In this document: in pieces, positions 60,599-64,000 of the stretch
Layout of the letters: each line of letters starts with the position of its first letter
Position numbering within the stretch: the first letter of the stretch is position 1
Assembly: GCA_009760885.1 (NCBI GenBank)
Contig: CM019693.1
Span: 46,258,751 to 46,322,750, forward strand
DNA: 64,000 nt
Direction: 5' to 3'
Origin: Achatina immaculata
Lineage: Eukaryota > Mollusca > Gastropoda > Stylommatophora > Achatinidae
The notes under the pieces: generated by a model
What the model was told of the DNA's origin: nothing
What the model saw: only the letters and a program-made list of their open reading frames with translations
Databases searched by the model: none
Program-made: the position numbers and the translations under genes

Positions 60599-61850
60599 AA
60601 CTAGTGCCCTGATTAGTCATGCCAGTAAAATTCTGTTAAAAATCGTAATGGGTAGACTTCGTAAGAAAATAGAAGAAGTCAATATGGTCCAAGCTGGTTT
60701 CAGGCAAGGAAAAGGATCAAGAGATCATATATTCAATCTTATCTTATATCCTTCCCGTGCCGTTAAACGTCACATAGGGCTCACAAAGTAGTTCGCCAAT
60801 TATATATATATATTCAATATAAGATTAATAATAGAGAAATGCAGAGAGTTTAATGTGAATCTATATTTATCCTTTATAGACTACTCAAAGGCATTTGATT
60901 GTGTACAAAACCAGAAACTGGGGGAAATAATGGAAAAAATGGAATTTCCAACACAGTTGATACAATTAACATCACTGCTGTATCTAGACCAACAAGCAGC
61001 AGTAAGAATAAATGGTGAAACAATAACATGGTTTGACATAAAACAAGGGGTCTGTCAGGGGTGCATATTGTTGCCTTACTTATTTAACTTGTATACTGAG
61101 AATATAATGAGGAATGTTAGAGAAGATGTAGACAAAGAATATTACGATGCCATAACAATTTAAGGTTATGAAATACCAGAGATTAGATATGAAGATGACA
61201 CAGTTTTACTGTCCACAACACAAAAAGGAATGGAAAAACTAGTTATGTCAGACCGTAAGAACACCAGAAAACAAAACCTCTATCTTAATGCGAATAAAAC
61301 TAAACTGATGACAACTGACAAAACAAATAAGGCAGCTGATATGTGTATCAATGAGGAAAAACTTGAAGAAGTGGATAGTTTTGAATAGTTTTGATTTTTA
61401 AAGCCGTGCATCTTTCCCATCATAACATATGCCTATGAGACCTGGACACTCAATAAAACAGCTGAGAATCACGTAAATGCCTTTGAATGTAAATGCTACA
61501 GAAGAGTTCTTCATATATCATAGACACAAAAAAGAATAAATATATCCATACTACAAGAGCTTAATATTGAAGAAGGTTGGCTGGTAAAGGGGATTAAAGA
61601 GAGAAAACTTAAATATTTTGGACACATTAAACATCATGATAATCCAGAGAAGACTGTCTTGGAAGGGTACATAATGGGAAAAAGAAAGAGAGGAAGACCA
61701 AGGTGAAGATGGCTGTAGGACAAAGCCATTGTTGATGATCTGCAAATGGATGCATCAGCAGCAGGCATCTTTTTCACAACTGAGAGGCCTACAGGAGTGC
61801 TATTAGGGAGGCAAAGTTCTGCAAGGGACATGCAAATGAATGAATGAATG
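60599..61850 (+). pseudogene. RTE-C LINE, decayed copy in the 33-bp minisatellite
   Basis: Fragments: ctgattagtcatgccagtaa (RT start), VQAGFRQGKGSRDHIFN, then after a small insertion NLYLSFIDYSKAFDCVQN and DIKQGVCQGCILLPYLF (60855-61163), a palm motif YEDD (gatatgaagatgac, near 61185; Ala to Glu), a deletion after VDSFE near 61385, and the C-terminal part to the ATGA tail at about 61850. Confidence 0.85.
60738..60808 (-). mobile_element. ~70-bp RTE-B 3'-end insertion with TSD
   Basis: The inverted RTE-B end (cttatcttatatccttcccg ... agtagttcgccaat) interrupts RTE-C. The target tatattcaat is present at 60728-60737 and 60809-60818. Confidence 0.85.
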
Positions 61851-62575
61851 AATTCTGAGATTGTCCAGCAGTCAAAGAATACTGCAATTGTAGCAGAATT
61901 AGCCATAAGTAAAAGACTAGGCATGATAAAAGGGAGACAAATGCTTATAAGTTGAGTAAAATGTGAGTGACCCTCTTGGTAGTAAGATCTCACCCCTTTG
62001 ACACTTGAATTTTTAAGTTCACAGAGGGAGCTAAAAATAGTAACTGTCAAAAAGTTAAGGTTATAGGGTAAGTTGCACGAAAACTATGTTAGAAACAGCT
62101 GAGAGTCATAAACACTTTCACGTGTGACAGGAGTTCATGGTTAGATAAATTTCATAGGGAGTCTTAGGAAATGAGTCTTAGGAACTGATTCTTAGAAAAA
62201 AAGAGTCATGAATGAATGAATTCTGAGATTGTCCAGCAGTCAAAGAATACTGCAATTGTAGCAGAATTAGCCATAAGTAAAAGACTAGGCATGATAAAAG
62301 GGAGACAAATGCTTATAAGTTGAGTAAAATATGAGTGACCCTCTTGGTAGTAAGATCTCACCCCTTTGACACTTGAATTTTTAAGTTCACAGAGGGAGCT
62401 AAAAATAGTAACTGTCAAAAAGTTAAGGTTATAGGGTAAGTTGCACGAAAACTATGTTAGAAACAGCTGAGAGTCATAAACACTTTCACGTGTGACAGGA
62501 GTTCATGGTTAGATAAATTTCATAGGGAGTCTTAGGAAATGAGTCTTAGGAACTGATTCTTAGAAAAAAAGAGTC
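61845..62575 (+). repeat. 368-bp tandem duplication, nearly identical copies
   Basis: Copy 1 runs from about 61845 to 62212 and copy 2 from about 62213 to 62575, both beginning atgaatgaattctgagattg and ending cttagaaaaaaagagtcatg. I found one difference (aaaatgtgagtg against aaaatatgagtg). The junction lies in the ATGA tail of the preceding RTE-C. No ORF of note is inside. Confidence 0.92.
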
Positions 62576-63411
62576 ATGTTAGAGTTACAGACAGGATGAT
62601 AGTCAGTGAAGTTAAGTTCAGTTTTGGACTTGAGTTGAGATATATTCAGGTTAGAGTATACTCGCTAGATTCATTTTTCATGGAAGTTGTCAGTACGTAG
62701 ATTTTGTGGTTTTTGTCCTTTTTAGGGCAGACAATCAAGCTTCAGTTGAGAAAATTCAAGTTAGAATGTAGTAACAGTTTTTAGAGGGTTCTGCATTGGA
62801 GGGAATTCATTATGTTGTTTTTTGAGAGTGAATTGTTGGTTTCAGTGTGTAATTCTTGAATTGTAAGTATGTGAGTTTTGTATTTTCCTTTCATAACATG
62901 GCTCTATTTCCATATGATGATGTTGTTCTCACAGGGAAGTTTTGTTGCTGTATTTGTTATCCCTGCCATATGCAGACATTTTTTCATCCTCAAAACTTCA
63001 CCCTCCATTCTAACAATCAATAAATTTGTGTTGTCTGTTGTAAATCTACACTATTGGGTTTGTTGGAATCCTCAGTGTTGACCTATGTGATGTCAAAAGG
63101 CTGCCAAGTTTAGTCAACTTGTTCAGATGTTGTTCTAGTGGGAAGTCTATACTAGTTTTTTAACTATCTTAGTACCTTACCAGTATAATATTTTCAACGA
63201 GCTTAAATTCTCAGTCTAAATGTACGGGTACTCAGACAATACAACAGTTTGAAGACCACTGACACCCGAATTTTATGGAATCAAATAAGCTGTGTATTTA
63301 TTGTGAAAAGAATGGACAATGATCAGTGAGAATGACAAATATTGATTGTAATGAACAAACTACTCCTAACCTGGACAAGAGCTTGTTCGCCATATAAGGA
63401 AGGAGTGGGCT
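62576..63411 (+). other. Unassigned stretch before the terminal satellite
   Basis: No gene is recognised. A possible acceptor (tttgtcctttttag, ending 62726) is followed by a short frame in the phase needed after exon 2 (42978), G-Q-T-I-K-L-Q-L-R-K..., but a donor is weak. A potential poly(A) signal aataaa is at 63020-63025. This could be where the host gene continues, but the evidence is thin. Confidence 0.2.
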
Positions 63412-64000
63412 ACACTACACTCACACCAACTGCCAGACATACAGCACTATACTCACACTCACACCAACTGCCAGACATACAGCACACTACACTACACTCA
63501 CACCAACTGCCAGACATACAGCACTACACTCACACTCACACCAACTGCCAGACATACAGCACTACACTCACACTCACACCAACTGCCAGACATACAGCAC
63601 TACACTACACTCACACCAACTGCCAGACATACAGCACTATACTCACACTCAGACCAGCTGCCAGACATACAACACTATACTCACACTCAGACCAGCTGCC
63701 AGACATACAACACTATACTCACACTCACACCAACTGCCAGACATACAGCACTATACTCACACTCACACCAACTGCCAGACATACAGCACTATACTCACAC
63801 TCACACCAACTGCCAGACATACAGCACTATACTCACACTCAGACCAACTGCCAGACATACAGCACTATACTCACACTCACACCAACTGCCAGACATACAG
63901 CACTACACTCACACTCAGACCAGCTGCCAGACATACAACACTATACTCACACCAACTGTCAGACATACAACACTATACTCACACTCAGACCAGCTGCCAG
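63412..64000 (+). repeat. 38-bp satellite running off the window
   Basis: The unit actatactcacactcacacc + aactgccagacatacagc repeats about 15 times. Variants: tcagaccagctgcc, acactacactcac, and units shortened by loss of a cactcac block (for example near 63944). The array is cut by the window end. Confidence 0.95.

Noticed and set aside
62900..63030. Host exon after ttctcacag at 62938
   Set aside because: The frame is short, Cys-rich without pattern and ends at a stop before a poly(A)-like signal; composition does not resemble the Lys/Ser-rich exons.
63412..64000. CRISPR-like or telomeric array
   Set aside because: The 38-bp units are contiguous without spacers and are not a telomere motif; it is a satellite.

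Overview
This is a eukaryotic, probably invertebrate animal, genomic window made almost entirely of transposable elements. It has no operons or ribosome binding sites. Two split host-gene candidates have canonical splice sites. The repertoire (several RTE-clade LINEs, an I-group LINE with RNase H, a CR1/L2-like LINE, Penelope-like elements with GIY-YIG endonuclease, mariner and Tc1-like DNA transposons, tRNA-derived SINE sequence, minisatellites) and the (GAA)n-tailed LINE suggest a lophotrochozoan, perhaps a mollusc. That taxonomic guess is inference only. Family nicknames used here (RTE-A to RTE-E, LINE-I, PLE-A, PLE-B) are local labels.

Layout. 1-4.1 kb: LINE-I 3' part, a mini LINE-I derivative and a decayed RTE-E. 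4-7.5 kb: AT-rich DNA, a LINE RNase H relic and a candidate minus-strand host exon. 7.5-11.5 kb: RTE-A, RTE-B and RTE-C insertions, a DDE transposase relic, PLE-A and a tRNA-like SINE head with its B-box segment repeated. 11.8-14.3 kb: a 5'-truncated CR1/L2-like LINE with a long ORF. 16.1 kb: candidate first exon of a minus-strand host gene. 16.4-28 kb: RTE-C, a mini RTE-B, and RTE-D with a 30-bp in-frame minisatellite, split by PLE-B and RTE-C; then an unclassified LINE relic. 28.24-28.47 kb: candidate first exon of a plus-strand host gene whose phase matches a Lys-rich exon at 42.82-42.98 kb. The intron between them is packed with nested elements: mariner split by a PLE-A fold-back that is itself split by a near-complete RTE-A; a second mariner split by RTE-B; a Tc1-like element; RTE fragments. 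43-55 kb: a 44-bp intronic satellite invaded three times by RTE elements at the same motif. The second of these carries LINE-I, which carries a 2.9-kb PLE-B palindrome. 55-62.6 kb: RTE-B, RTE-C and RTE-A pieces, one in-frame RTE-B/RTE-C chimera, and a 368-bp tandem duplication. 63.4-64 kb: a 38-bp satellite running off the window.

The elements are best read as a nested history that target-site duplications (TSDs) allow one to order. Recurrent themes are: PLE insertions that carry inverted partial copies; short non-autonomous elements made of a LINE 5' leader joined directly to that LINE's 3' end; RTE insertions as short as 27 bp that still have TSDs; and reuse of one TSD by successive RTE insertions. 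All coordinates and TSDs were read by eye and should be checked by alignment.
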